Translations under genes and position numbers: made by a program
Notes under the pieces: generated by a model
Seen by the model: only the letters and a program-made list of their open reading frames with translations
Told to the model about the DNA's origin: nothing
Database searches by the model: none
From: Comamonas testosteroni
Lineage (GTDB): Bacteria; Pseudomonadota; Gammaproteobacteria; Burkholderiales; Burkholderiaceae_C
Length of the DNA: 64,000 nt
Reading direction: 5' to 3'
NCBI GenBank assembly: GCA_008727115.1
Contig: CP044131.1
Coordinates: 3,162,001 to 3,226,000 of the forward strand
In this document: one piece after another, positions 1 to 7,798 of the stretch
How the letters are laid out: every line of letters begins with the position of its first letter
Numbering within the stretch: position 1 is the first letter of the stretch

Positions 1-1
1 G

Positions 2-421
2 CGCGCCCCTCATGACGGTATTGCCGTCTTTGGTTCGGCCGATGATTGGCTGGGTCGTCCCGTTGTCACAGGTGAGCGCATCATGCAAGTCGCCAACCCC
101 CAGTCGGCGGGCGTGCTGATCTATCTACCCGTTTCGGACGCACTGGTGCTGGACGAAAAAGCTGCCGTCAAACTTTTCCTGACGGTCAAGCCTCTGTCGC
201 CGCTCAAAGCCACGGTGACGGAAACCAGCTATCAGGCCAGTCTGTCGCCAGACAACGTCTCCAGCTATCGCTTGCGAGCATCCCTCGATGCAGACCAATC
301 GCTGGACGACACTCGCATCGGCTTGCACGGCACTGCCAAAATTTCGGGAGGCTGGGTGGCTCTGAGTTACTACCTGCTGCGCCGCCCCCTGGCTACCGCC
401 CGTGAGTGGAGCGGATTCTGA
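2..421 (+). CDS. HlyD-type membrane-fusion (periplasmic adaptor) protein, C-terminal part
   Basis: The reading frame is open from the first bases of the window, so the start lies upstream. The visible 139 residues begin in a barrel-sandwich/beta-barrel stretch (GSADDWLGRPVVTGERIM) and end with YYLLRRPLATAREWSGF. Terms such as 'GRPVVTGERIMQV' and 'VSDALVLDEKAAVKLFL' fit the end of the lipoyl domain and the beta-barrel of HlyD/EmrA-type adaptors. It overlaps the next gene by one base (TGATG), so the two are translationally coupled. Its role would be to link an inner-membrane transporter to an outer-membrane channel. The substrate cannot be told from what is visible. Confidence 0.7.
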   Translation, partial: RAPHDGIAVFGSADDWLGRPVVTGERIMQVANPQSAGVLIYLPVSDALVLDEKAAVKLFLTVKPLSPLKATVTETSYQASLSPDNVSSYRLRASLDADQSLDDTRIGLHGTAKISGGWVALSYYLLRRPLATAREWSGF

Positions 422-2628
422 TGTCACAGCCCATTGCACCCTCAGGGGTGGTGAGCCAACCAGGAGGAAAAACCTCCGACACCCAGACGCCTCTCATCCC
501 TGCCGGCCTGTCCGGCAAAGCTCCAGCCGCACAAAAGTCCCAGGCAGCACCTCCTGCCCCCCCGCTACGTGAAGACCTGAAGCTGCATCAAAGTGCCCCC
601 TTTCCTGATGGCTCACCAGCGTGGGCCATTCAAGATCCGATTACCAATCGTTTTTACCGAATTGGCTGGCTGGAGTATGAGTGTCTGCTGCGCTGGCATC
701 TCCCTCCAGCCAAGATGGTGCAAGACATCAACACCAGCACTACGCTGGAAGTCGATGAAGAGCAGGTCACCGACTTCGTCAAGTTTTTAGACCAGCACAG
801 CCTGCTACGCGCCACTCCGCAAAAAGTGGAGCAGCTTCAAAAGAAAAGCGGAGAGGCCAAGTGGAAAAGCGGCAAGTGGTGGCTGCACACCTATCTGTTC
901 GTTCGCATCCCCGTCGTTCGGCCTCAACGCTTTCTACAAGCCCTGATGCCCTGGGTCGATCCGCTCTTTACCCGCACTGCACTCTGGCTGCTGCTCGGCG
1001 CTACGGCGCTGGGTCTGATTCTGGTTGCTCGCCAGTGGGACACCTTCGTCAACAGCTTCATGGACATGCTCTCGCCATCAGGGCTTGCAGGCTTTGCACT
1101 GGCCTTGATTGTCTCCAAGACGCTGCATGAAATGGGGCATGCACTGGTCGCGACACGGCTGGGCGTGCGCGTCGCCCATATGGGCTTTGCCATGGTTGTT
1201 CTATGGCCCATGCTCTACACCGACACCAGTGAGTCATGGCTGCTTCGCAATCACAGGCACCGACTCGCCATCTCCATCGCCGGTGTCAGCACTGAGCTGG
1301 CTCTGGCCGGTCTCGCTACCTTGGCCTGGGCTTTGCTTGATGACGGCATGCTGCGCCAGTCCATGCTGTACTTGGCCACAACCGGTTGGATTCTGTCCCT
1401 GGCTCTGAACGTCAGCCCCTTCATGCGCTTTGACGGCTACTTCATCCTCTCGGACATCATCAATTTTCCCAATCTGCACGAGCGTGCAGGAGCTGTCGCC
1501 AAAGCCTTCATGCGCCGCAAGCTGCTGGGTTTGAACGAGCCAGACCCAGAGCCTTTTTCTCCTAAGGTGCTCTGGAAGCTGCGCCTGTTTGCCTATATCA
1601 CCTGGCTGTACCGTCTCACCGTCTTCCTCGGTATTGCCTTTGCGGTTTACTACTTCTTCTTCAAGGCTTTGGGCATTTTTTTGCTCGGCGTGGAGCTATG
1701 GTGGTTTGTCGCCAAACCTGTTTGGACTGAACTCATGGTCTGGAAAAAACGCTGGTCAGAAGTCCCACAACGCAACCGCCTGATGATCTGGAGCCTGATA
1801 GGCTTGCTCGGCTTCTTTGCACTCTTCCCTTGGTCGGCCGACCTCCAAGCCCCCGGCGTCGCACGGGCCGAGCGCCAGCAAGTCGTCTACAGCCCACAAG
1901 CCGCACAGGTCATCAAACTTGCTCCTCAAGGCTCGGTCAAAGCGGGGCAGCCATTGGCCCAGCTTGATATGCCTGATTTACAAGCACGCAAGGAGCGCAC
2001 AGAAGCCAGCGTGACGGCACTCTCACGTCAACTCCCCCAGCTCATGGGTCAAGAGCAAGGCCTGGATGCCCAGCAAGCTACCATTCGCCGCCTTGAAGAG
2101 CAGCTAGCCGAAACGCGTGCCATCGATGAAGAAGCCGCACAACTTCAGCTCAAAGCCGAATTTGACGGCCAATGGAGTGATGTCGACCCTCACCTGCGTG
2201 CCGGCTCCTGGGTCAACACCAAGATTCCACTCGGGGTACTCGTAGATTCTCGAAGCTGGGTCGTAGACGCCTATGTCGACCAGCAGCAGGTCCACCGCAT
2301 CAGCACCGGGGCCTCTGCACAGTTCTGGCCCCAGCGCTGGGGTCAGCCTCTTGATGCCATCGTTCTTGAAGTCGATAGCGCTCGCAGCCATCAAGTCCCC
2401 TACTCGACATTGGATGCTCGTCATGGAGGCTCCATCGCTGCACAGCCTCATGAAAAAGAAGTTCGCCCCATTCAGCCCATGTACCGGGTGCGCCTGCAGC
2501 TCAAAAGTCCCCCGCAACAAATACGCGAGCTGCGAGGTACTGCACACATCAGCGCCCAGCGCAGTAGCTGGCTGTGGCATGTGCTACAGACCGGTATAGC
2601 CGTAGTTATTCGCGAAAGTGGGTTCTAA
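421..2628 (+). CDS. Peptidase M50-like membrane protein fused to an adaptor (HlyD-like) domain
   Basis: 735 residues. A Pro/Ala-rich cytoplasmic N-terminus (to about residue 60) precedes a PqqD-like region, then several membrane segments. An HEMGH zinc motif lies at about residues 236-240, in a site-2-protease context, and a distal FDGY motif near residue 337 supplies the third ligand. After the last membrane helix (about 460-480) comes a periplasmic part with a short coiled coil (about 520-575) and a barrel resembling HlyD proteins. Such proteins occur with HlyD adaptors in export clusters. The ATG at 421 is chosen because it overlaps the upstream stop (TGATG); an in-frame GTG exists at 406. 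All zinc ligands are present, so an active protease is possible, but its substrate is unknown. Confidence 0.75.
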   Translation: MSQPIAPSGVVSQPGGKTSDTQTPLIPAGLSGKAPAAQKSQAAPPAPPLREDLKLHQSAPFPDGSPAWAIQDPITNRFYRIGWLEYECLLRWHLPPAKMVQDINTSTTLEVDEEQVTDFVKFLDQHSLLRATPQKVEQLQKKSGEAKWKSGKWWLHTYLFVRIPVVRPQRFLQALMPWVDPLFTRTALWLLLGATALGLILVARQWDTFVNSFMDMLSPSGLAGFALALIVSKTLHEMGHALVATRLGVRVAHMGFAMVVLWPMLYTDTSESWLLRNHRHRLAISIAGVSTELALAGLATLAWALLDDGMLRQSMLYLATTGWILSLALNVSPFMRFDGYFILSDIINFPNLHERAGAVAKAFMRRKLLGLNEPDPEPFSPKVLWKLRLFAYITWLYRLTVFLGIAFAVYYFFFKALGIFLLGVELWWFVAKPVWTELMVWKKRWSEVPQRNRLMIWSLIGLLGFFALFPWSADLQAPGVARAERQQVVYSPQAAQVIKLAPQGSVKAGQPLAQLDMPDLQARKERTEASVTALSRQLPQLMGQEQGLDAQQATIRRLEEQLAETRAIDEEAAQLQLKAEFDGQWSDVDPHLRAGSWVNTKIPLGVLVDSRSWVVDAYVDQQQVHRISTGASAQFWPQRWGQPLDAIVLEVDSARSHQVPYSTLDARHGGSIAAQPHEKEVRPIQPMYRVRLQLKSPPQQIRELRGTAHISAQRSSWLWHVLQTGIAVVIRESGF

Positions 2629-2727
2629 CCCAATTAAAGCAAGTGCTAAGCGCTATGTTTTTTCATTCAGAACAAATTTCAAACGACTCGAGATCAAAGA
2701 CAATCCTTGTGTAGAATCCTTGCATCC

Positions 2728-2817
2728 GGAGGTTTGGGTGAGTGGTTTAAACCAGCAGTCTTGAAAACTGCCGAAGGAGTGATCCTTCCGTGAGTTCGAA
2801 TCTCACAGCCTCCGCCA
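2728..2817 (+). tRNA. tRNA-Ser (anticodon UGA)
   Basis: A 90-nt class II tRNA. The acceptor stem GGAGGTT pairs with AGCCTCC (one G-U), discriminator G, and CCA is encoded at 2815-2817. The anticodon stem GCAGT/ACTGC encloses the loop CTTGAAA, giving anticodon TGA at 2762-2764. A long variable arm and a GTTCGAATC T-loop follow. The 3' end is the attachment site for at least two integrated elements and is rebuilt intact at the left junction. Confidence 0.96.
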
Positions 2818-3111
2818 GTCGTTTGGAAAAGCTGCCAGCATTGCCTTTAGGCTCTCGGCGGCTTTTTTTTCGTCCTCGTTTTCTGAACCGTCTAGGTCTT
2901 CTGCCATCGCGGTCACGAATGCATGCGCGGGGTCTTCACCCAGTATTGCGCGTAGCTTCCCTTTCACTCTCCAATTCACATGACGCTTGCCTTGCTTCAT
3001 CTGTGTGATGTTGCTTTTTGGCATGCCAAGCATTTCCGCTAGTCGTACTTGATTGCCTGCCACAGCTGCAGCTTTGTCGATCAATAAATTTATTTCTTCA
3101 ATGGTTGCCAT
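2803..3111 (-). CDS. Phage repressor, helix-turn-helix protein
   Basis: 102 residues, transcribed away from the structural genes, as usual for the inovirus lysogeny regulator. Residues about 10-50 form a helix-turn-helix (INLLIDKAAAVAGNQVRLAEMLG, PKSNITQMKQGKRHVN) of Cro/CI type; the rest is acidic. The upstream region 3112-3195 contains repeated 'aaattgcta/aatttggcaac' tracts that could be operators between the divergent promoters. The last codons (DWRRL-stop) lie in the att core, and the stop comes from the tRNA side, so in the excised circle the reading frame would continue. Repressor function is inferred from position and fold. Confidence 0.72.
   Translation of the reverse strand: MATIEEINLLIDKAAAVAGNQVRLAEMLGMPKSNITQMKQGKRHVNWRVKGKLRAILGEDPAHAFVTAMAEDLDGSENEDEKKAAESLKAMLAAFPNDWRRL
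2805..2818 (+). repeat. Attachment-site core, copy 1 (tRNA-Ser 3' end)
   Basis: ACAGCCTCCGCCAG covers the 3' end of the tRNA including CCA. It recurs exactly at 9493-9506 and 57654-57667. Copies 1 and 3 share one more base on the left (CACAG...), copies 2 and 3 share GA on the right. It marks the left end of the filamentous prophage. Confidence 0.9.
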
Positions 3112-3195
3112 TTTGCTAACTCCGATTTATCATCCGGTTACCAAATTGCTAACCGATACCAATTTGGCAACTTCATTCTCTCATGGAGCTACCAC

Positions 3196-3474
3196 ATGCC
3201 TACATCCCCTCAACGTCCCCTTGCTGGCTCTACAAGCACTGATGCGTGCGTGGTAGCTCCCATTGGTGCCAGTCAGCAGGGGGGCACCCATCACCTTATC
3301 CGTGCGTACTGGTTGGTGGCGATCACCAACAAGGACGGCTCTACCCGTTCCTTCCGCTGGCCTACTCGGGCCAAAGCTCGCACCTGCGCTCGTGACTTTC
3401 CCCATGGCAAGCCTGTTATTGAGGAAGTGCTTGGGTACACGACTGGCTTCTCTGGTTTCGTTCGCGTTCGCTGA
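3196..3474 (+). CDS. Hypothetical inovirus early protein
   Basis: 92 residues, first rightward gene of the prophage, preceded by GGAG eight bases before the ATG. It is basic, with a central IRAYWLVAITNKDGSTRSFRW segment and no membrane helix. Small proteins like this usually sit in front of the ssDNA-binding protein in Ralstonia-type inoviruses. I do not recognise the family; a regulatory or replication-accessory role is only a guess from position. Confidence 0.55.
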   Translation: MPTSPQRPLAGSTSTDACVVAPIGASQQGGTHHLIRAYWLVAITNKDGSTRSFRWPTRAKARTCARDFPHGKPVIEEVLGYTTGFSGFVRVR

Positions 3475-3547
3475 CAACTCTCCGCGCTACCTCGCGTGCG
3501 GGGTAGCTCAGAGCGCTGTTGCTCTTTAGCCCAGATGAGAGGCACAC

Positions 3548-3874
3548 ATGTCCTATACGTCCACAGTCCAAATCCTGAAGCTTGAAACCAAGCAATCTAA
3601 GAAGCTGAATCCTGAAACAGGCAAGCCCTTTGAATCCCTCGAAGCCCGTGTTGCTCTGTTGGATGACGATGGTGTCCTTGAAACTGTGGGCCGTCTCCGC
3701 GTCCCCCGTGCCCTGGCCGATTCGGTGAAGGTAGGCACATTCCGTGCGTCCTTCGCGCTGACTGTGCCTGACTACGGCGAAAACAAGGGTGATGTCGTGA
3801 GCGTCCTCACTGGCCTCATGCCCATGGCTCCCGCCCGTGCCTCTGCGCCTGCTGCGGCTCCTGCTAAGGCTTGA
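3548..3874 (+). CDS. Phage single-stranded DNA-binding protein (gpV-like)
   Basis: 108 residues. The body (residues 1-90) has an alternating beta pattern (VQILKLETKQS, LEARVALLDDDGVLETVGRLR, FRASFALTVPDYG) compatible with an OB-fold. It ends in an Ala/Pro-rich tail (APARASAPAAAPAKA). Position just before the coat genes matches the ssDNA-binding protein of filamentous phages, which coats progeny strands before extrusion. A RBS-like AGAGG stands upstream of the ATG. The stop overlaps the next start region. Assignment rests on position and fold pattern rather than a signature motif. Confidence 0.6.
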   Translation: MSYTSTVQILKLETKQSKKLNPETGKPFESLEARVALLDDDGVLETVGRLRVPRALADSVKVGTFRASFALTVPDYGENKGDVVSVLTGLMPMAPARASAPAAAPAKA

Positions 3875-3876
3875 CT

Positions 3877-4071
3877 ATGACTGCCGATGAAGCTTCTCAA
3901 TTCCTCCGCTGGATGATGCTTATGGCCATGGTCGGCGGCTTCTTGGGTTCGATGGCTTGGGACGTTATCAAGGTCGAAATTGCTCGCCTGATCGCCTTCC
4001 TGGCTAATGCTCTGGCTCGACGTCAACGCATCAAAGCTGCTCGCTCTCGGGTGCACGCCTCAGAGCAGTGA
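3877..4071 (+). CDS. Small phage membrane protein
   Basis: 64 residues from the ATG three bases after the ssDNA-binding gene's stop; a TTG at 3871 is an alternative. Residues about 10-38 are hydrophobic (LRWMMLMAMVGGFLGSMAW...), followed by a second amphipathic stretch and a basic tail (ARRQRIKAARSR). Small membrane proteins in this slot are usual in inoviruses, but I cannot say which virion or assembly protein it is. Confidence 0.55.
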   Translation: MTADEASQFLRWMMLMAMVGGFLGSMAWDVIKVEIARLIAFLANALARRQRIKAARSRVHASEQ

Positions 4072-4138
4072 GATTGAAGCCTGAAGCCTCACGTGTGGGG
4101 CTTTGGGCTGCAATTTCGCAGTGATGAAGGGGTAACCC

Positions 4139-4366
4139 ATGTTCCAAAAAACTCGTTCCATGGCCCGTAAGTACGGTGCCCGTCTGGTGGCAGTTCCTGC
4201 CACTGCTCTCGCGTCCTTCGGCGCTTTTGCTCAGGAAACTGGCCCCGGTGCTGACATCCTGGCTAAGGTCACTGCTGGCATGTCTCAGGGCGAAAAGATT
4301 GCCGCTGCTGTGGTGCTCGGTCTGTTCGTCATCTGGATCGTCAAGCTGCTGTGGCGCTCCAAGTAA
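4139..4366 (+). CDS. Major coat protein (pVIII-like)
   Basis: 75 residues with the classical pVIII plan: a basic, hydrophobic leader ending ALASFGAFA, a predicted leader-peptidase cut before QETG at about residue 31, a short acidic/amphipathic segment (ADILAKVTAGMSQGEKI), a membrane span (AAAVVLGLFVIWIVKLL) and the basic DNA-facing end WRSK. The mature protein would be about 44 residues, close to the 50 of Ff phages. GGGG of 'gaaggggtaacccATG' serves as RBS. It should be the most abundant virion protein. Confidence 0.88.
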   Translation: MFQKTRSMARKYGARLVAVPATALASFGAFAQETGPGADILAKVTAGMSQGEKIAAAVVLGLFVIWIVKLLWRSK

Positions 4367-4375
4367 GGGGCTGAT

Positions 4376-4696
4376 ATGTGGCAAGTAGGCGGCATGTGCT
4401 ACGGCACGAAAACCCAAGCACTGCAAGCAAAAGCATCGGAGCAATCCGGGGCTGTTGTGCAGCATGCTGGTGCCGCCTACGTTGTCACTGTCTCGGCTGT
4501 TGGTGAGGATGGCGTCCAGTACTCGCTACAGCCACTTGGGGGCGGTGCCCCTGTCATTTCGCAGGTTTCGCAAGAGCCCATGCCTTGCAACCTTCTCACT
4601 ACTTCAGATGGGCAAGCCATCGGCTGGGCCATCGCTGCTGGCTGGATCGGGATCTTTCTCATCAAGTCATTGCTGCATGCAAAGGATGACTCATGA
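4376..4696 (+). CDS. Phage membrane protein, possible minor coat protein
   Basis: 106 residues, eight bases after the major coat gene. The N-terminal 70 residues are polar; a single membrane span near the C-terminus (AIGWAIAAGWIGIFLIKSLL) is followed by HAKDDS. There is no N-terminal leader, so the N-terminus is probably cytoplasmic. The TCATGA at its end provides the start of a 22-codon gene in another frame. Place in the operon suggests a virion tip or assembly role; the family is not recognised. Confidence 0.6.
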   Translation: MWQVGGMCYGTKTQALQAKASEQSGAVVQHAGAAYVVTVSAVGEDGVQYSLQPLGGGAPVISQVSQEPMPCNLLTTSDGQAIGWAIAAGWIGIFLIKSLLHAKDDS

Positions 4697-4761
4697 CGCC
4701 CGGATTCTGGATTTCAATCGTCGCTATTTTGGGGGTCGCATGGATCATCGTTCAACGCTGA
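4693..4761 (+). CDS. 22-residue single-span phage protein (pVII/pIX-like)
   Basis: ATG at 4693 overlaps the previous stop (ATGA) and the frame ends at TGA 4759-4761, inside the start of the pIII-like gene. The product MTPGFWISIVAILGVAWIIVQR is one membrane helix with a basic end, like the 32-33-residue minor coat proteins VII and IX of Ff phages. The coupling by stop/start overlap on one side and a 22-base overlap on the other is typical of inovirus coat operons. There is no independent proof of translation. Confidence 0.5.
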   Translation: MTPGFWISIVAILGVAWIIVQR

Positions 4762-6008
4762 TTTTGGCGGCCTCTCTGCTTTGTGGGGGTGCCCATGCCT
4801 TCTATGCTCAGGCAACTCCGCCGCCTGGTTTTGTCGCTGGCGCGATCAATACTTTTAACGGAGCTAAGGCGGGCGCTACGGCGTCTTTGGAGCTAGGCCG
4901 TATTGCTGCTAACGCTACTTTGAACGTGGGTGGTAAGGCTATTGCTCTCGCTTCAAGGACGTCTCTTGCTGCTAATGCTGCCCGTGTTGCTGCTCTTGCC
5001 ATTTATGCACATCCTGCTACTCGCCTTGGTCTAGGTGTTGCCACTTGGCTTGGTGCAACTGCTTTTCTTTACAACGCTACAAAGGGTGTTTGGGAAGAGC
5101 ATGATCCCAATGCGCGTCCTGAGACTGGTTTGGAATATTCCACTGCTCTTTCCGGTGCGCCGTGGTATCCGGATTTTCAGGCTGCATGTAGCGCAAGGGG
5201 GTCGACTTATACGGTTGTTAATGGGCGCTGCATGCGGAATAGTTCGCCTTATGACACTGTACAGGTTCCGATTTTTACTCGGCCAAAGACTAACCAAAAC
5301 TGTCCTACTGGTTGGTATGACATTTCCGGGGTTTGTTCTCAGACGGCACCAGCGCGTGTAGTTCCTCCTGAGCGGTTTGCTGATGAGGTGGTGAAGAAGC
5401 CCATGCCACCCAATATTCTTCCCGAGCTGCCTTTTGATTTGCCGGTTGAAGTGCCTTATATCGAGCCTGTTTTTGTTCCTACGGGCAATCCCGTCAAGAA
5501 CCCAAGTTACGACCCCGCAAAGCCGCAAACCGGTGACAACCAGCCATGGGTTCAACCTGGCGTAAAGATTGACCCTGCAAACGATGCGAAGAATCCGTTT
5601 CAGGTCAATGTGCAACCGGTAAACCGTCCGGTCGATAACCCCCAAGGCTCGATGGATCCTGTTCCCGATACCGGTGGCTCTGGTGATGGAGACAAGCCGC
5701 GTGACCCTGAGAAGGATGAGCGTGACCTTTGCGAAAAGCATCCCGACATCCTTGCTTGTCAGAAGCTTGATGAGCCCGAAGATCCCGGAAAACTGAAGGT
5801 GCAGGAAGTTGATTTCAACTTTCAGCCCGAATCAGGTTTCGCTGGGTCTGCATCCTGTCCAGCGCCCATCAATGTCAACGTGAATGGGACTGTCTACAGC
5901 ATTAGTTGGCAACCCTTTTGCAACTCCTTGAACATGATCAAACCGTTCCTTCTGGCAATGGCTTGGCTGTCTGCTGCGTTCATCATGCTTGGAGCGCGTC
6001 AAGAATGA
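4740..6008 (+). CDS. Adsorption protein pIII-like (minor coat)
   Basis: 422 residues. A signal peptide (LILAASLLCGGAHA) is followed by an Ala-rich helical N-terminal domain, a Cys-containing domain (about 150-220), a long Pro-rich linker (about 230-345), a second Cys region (CEKHPDILACQ, CPAPINVNVNG) and a C-terminal membrane anchor (MIKPFLLAMAWLSAAFIMLG). This is the pIII architecture: host receptor binding, flexible linker, virion anchoring. The ATG at 4740 is chosen because the signal peptide begins there and GGGGG precedes it; longer upstream reading runs antisense to nothing but overlaps the 106-residue gene. Low-GC codons here contrast with the next genes. Confidence 0.8.
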   Translation: MDHRSTLILAASLLCGGAHAFYAQATPPPGFVAGAINTFNGAKAGATASLELGRIAANATLNVGGKAIALASRTSLAANAARVAALAIYAHPATRLGLGVATWLGATAFLYNATKGVWEEHDPNARPETGLEYSTALSGAPWYPDFQAACSARGSTYTVVNGRCMRNSSPYDTVQVPIFTRPKTNQNCPTGWYDISGVCSQTAPARVVPPERFADEVVKKPMPPNILPELPFDLPVEVPYIEPVFVPTGNPVKNPSYDPAKPQTGDNQPWVQPGVKIDPANDAKNPFQVNVQPVNRPVDNPQGSMDPVPDTGGSGDGDKPRDPEKDERDLCEKHPDILACQKLDEPEDPGKLKVQEVDFNFQPESGFAGSASCPAPINVNVNGTVYSISWQPFCNSLNMIKPFLLAMAWLSAAFIMLGARQE

Positions 6009-6274
6009 GCACCATCATCAGCCTCATCATCAAGTTTGCGCTGATCAGGTTTCTGATTAGCTTGGGCTTCGGGATCATTTCCTATACCGCTGTGATGACG
6101 GCCATCAATAACGCGATCGCGTATTTGAAGACCGGCTACAACTCAATGCCCGTTGAGGTGTTGAACATGCTCGCCATCGCGGGCATCCCTGAGGTTCTGG
6201 GGATCATCACTGGCGCTCTTGTCGCTCGCATGTCGCTGCAATTCATCAAGCGCGTGGCGCTGATCGGGGGCTAA
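6005..6274 (+). CDS. Minor coat protein pVI-like (DUF2523)
   Basis: 89 residues; the ATG overlaps the stop of the pIII-like gene (AATGAG). It has about three hydrophobic segments (TIISLIIKFALIRFLISLGF, EVLNMLAIAGIPEVLGIITGALVA) and matches the DUF2523 pattern seen between gene III and the Zot gene in many inoviruses. In Ff phages the corresponding pVI caps the same virion end as pIII and is needed for release from the membrane. The next gene begins two bases later, so all three genes form one translation unit. Confidence 0.75.
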   Translation: MSTIISLIIKFALIRFLISLGFGIISYTAVMTAINNAIAYLKTGYNSMPVEVLNMLAIAGIPEVLGIITGALVARMSLQFIKRVALIGG

Positions 6275-6275
6275 C

Positions 6276-7406
6276 ATGATGACCCTCTTTACCGGCAACC
6301 CAGGTGCCGGAAAAACTGCCTCCATGATTGACCTCGTAATGCGTGAACTGGCGGATCGTCCGCTGTTCGTGCATTTCGATGAAGCTGAGCGGATCAGGCC
6401 AGAGCAGACGCTACTGGCTGAATCGCTCAAGATTCCTCATACCCGGTGCAACGCAAAGAACTGGTTCGATGAAGTGCCTGATGGTGCTGTGCTGCTGATT
6501 GATGAGGCTCAGGGGGCTTTCAGACCACGTGGATCAGGCTCAGCAGTCCCCAAGGCTGTCCAAGCCTTTGAAACCCATCGCCATGCCGGTATTGATGTAT
6601 TCATGACCACGCAAGGCCCCAAGCTGGTTGATTCCAACCTGCGCAACCTGATTGGGCGGCACGTCCACATCAGAGACACGGGCTGGATGGGGCGCTGGTG
6701 GTATGAGTGGACTGAATGCAATGAAAACCTTGCCTACAAAAAGTGTGAAAACAAGCGCCGCTATAAGCTCCCCAAGCGGGTGTTTGAGTTCTACAAATCG
6801 GCCAATGAGCACACCAAGGCTCCCCGAAAAATCCCCCCGGTAATCTTTCTGGCCATCGGTGCAATCTTGCTTTGCGCCTGGTTGCTTTTCTCGGCTTTTC
6901 ACAAGCCCGAACCTGAGGGCAAGAAGCTACCGACACTGGAACATTCGCAGAATGTTTCTGCGGCGGTGGCTGCTTCGGCTGTGCCTGGTCAAGGTCAGCA
7001 TGCTCCCAAGGTCTATGACTTCGGTGAATTCATTCCACGGCAAAGCAGCAGGCCAGAGACGGCCCCGGCCTATGACGATATCCGCAAGGTTGTTGTCATG
7101 GCCATGGTCGCCGGTGGCGTCTGCAAGCGTGGGCAATGCACCTGCTTCACCCAGCAAGGCACGCACGCTGGGCTCTCCCACGATGAGTGTAAGGATTGGA
7201 TGGAGAAGCCTCCATTCGATCCTTACACGGTGCCTCTACCGCCTCCTGTTCAAGCTCCCATGCCGTTGCAGCAGGTCAAGCAGGAAGAGGGGCCGCAAAG
7301 CGTCCCAATGCCTGTGCCGCCTGCTAGGCCGTCCAATGAGGTAACTCTCTCTGATGTGACCCGTGCTGCTCGCACTGGTCAACTCGCCAAGACGGGGGCG
7401 CTGTGA
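6276..7406 (+). CDS. zot: Zonular occludens toxin-like assembly ATPase (pI)
   Basis: 376 residues. Walker A GNPGAGKT at residues 7-14, Walker B AVLLIDEAQ near 70-80, and a single membrane span at about 190-208 (VIFLAIGAILLCAWLLFSAF), followed by a periplasmic domain with Cys residues (CKRGQCTCF). This is the Zot/gpI morphogenesis ATPase that drives extrusion of phage DNA through the membrane. Despite the name, toxin activity is known only for some homologues such as that of CTXphi. Length and topology are normal for the family. Confidence 0.92.
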   Translation: MMTLFTGNPGAGKTASMIDLVMRELADRPLFVHFDEAERIRPEQTLLAESLKIPHTRCNAKNWFDEVPDGAVLLIDEAQGAFRPRGSGSAVPKAVQAFETHRHAGIDVFMTTQGPKLVDSNLRNLIGRHVHIRDTGWMGRWWYEWTECNENLAYKKCENKRRYKLPKRVFEFYKSANEHTKAPRKIPPVIFLAIGAILLCAWLLFSAFHKPEPEGKKLPTLEHSQNVSAAVAASAVPGQGQHAPKVYDFGEFIPRQSSRPETAPAYDDIRKVVVMAMVAGGVCKRGQCTCFTQQGTHAGLSHDECKDWMEKPPFDPYTVPLPPPVQAPMPLQQVKQEEGPQSVPMPVPPARPSNEVTLSDVTRAARTGQLAKTGAL

Positions 7407-7798
7407 TGGCGGGTATGGGGTGCAGCCCCATGTCAACACTAGTTCTATCTCTGGCCGGTGAATTCGTCGCGCTGTATCCCGCAGCTTTCGCATATCAATC
7501 TGGCTCATTCGCGGGGCGCAGCGTCCAGCAAGGCGGGGCGCTCGCTGCGTGTCCTGATAAACAAACTACTGCCTTTGCTTTGGCATGTCGTGTCCATGTG
7601 TCGGGGTATGGATCAGAGGCCGCCCAGCGAGGCCGCGGGGACGGCTCCCGCCGGCCGCGGGGCCGCGCGCAGCGCGGCCTAGATTTATACCTAAGACACA
7701 TTGGCACACAAGACAAAAACAGAAGCTAGAAAAAGGTGAACCCGGCAGGGACTGGCATCCCTCCGGGCTCGTGATGTCAACCAACACAACTGGTCAAC
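7407..7798. other. Phage intergenic region with GC-rich hairpins (candidate origin/packaging region)
   Basis: No convincing gene. At 7661-7679 there is a perfect hairpin (GGCCGCGC, loop GCA, GCGCGGCC), preceded by a second GC-rich hairpin at about 7631-7656. Filamentous phages keep their replication origins and packaging signal as hairpins in the gap beside the replication gene, which is exactly where this lies. A weak frame from 7406 through the hairpins gives an Arg-rich, low-complexity product and is not called. Confidence 0.55.

Noticed and set aside
7406..7729. Possible gene overlapping the zot stop (TGATG)
   Set aside because: Coupling is tempting, but the product runs through GC-rich hairpins into an Arg-rich low-complexity stretch; better explained as the phage intergenic region.
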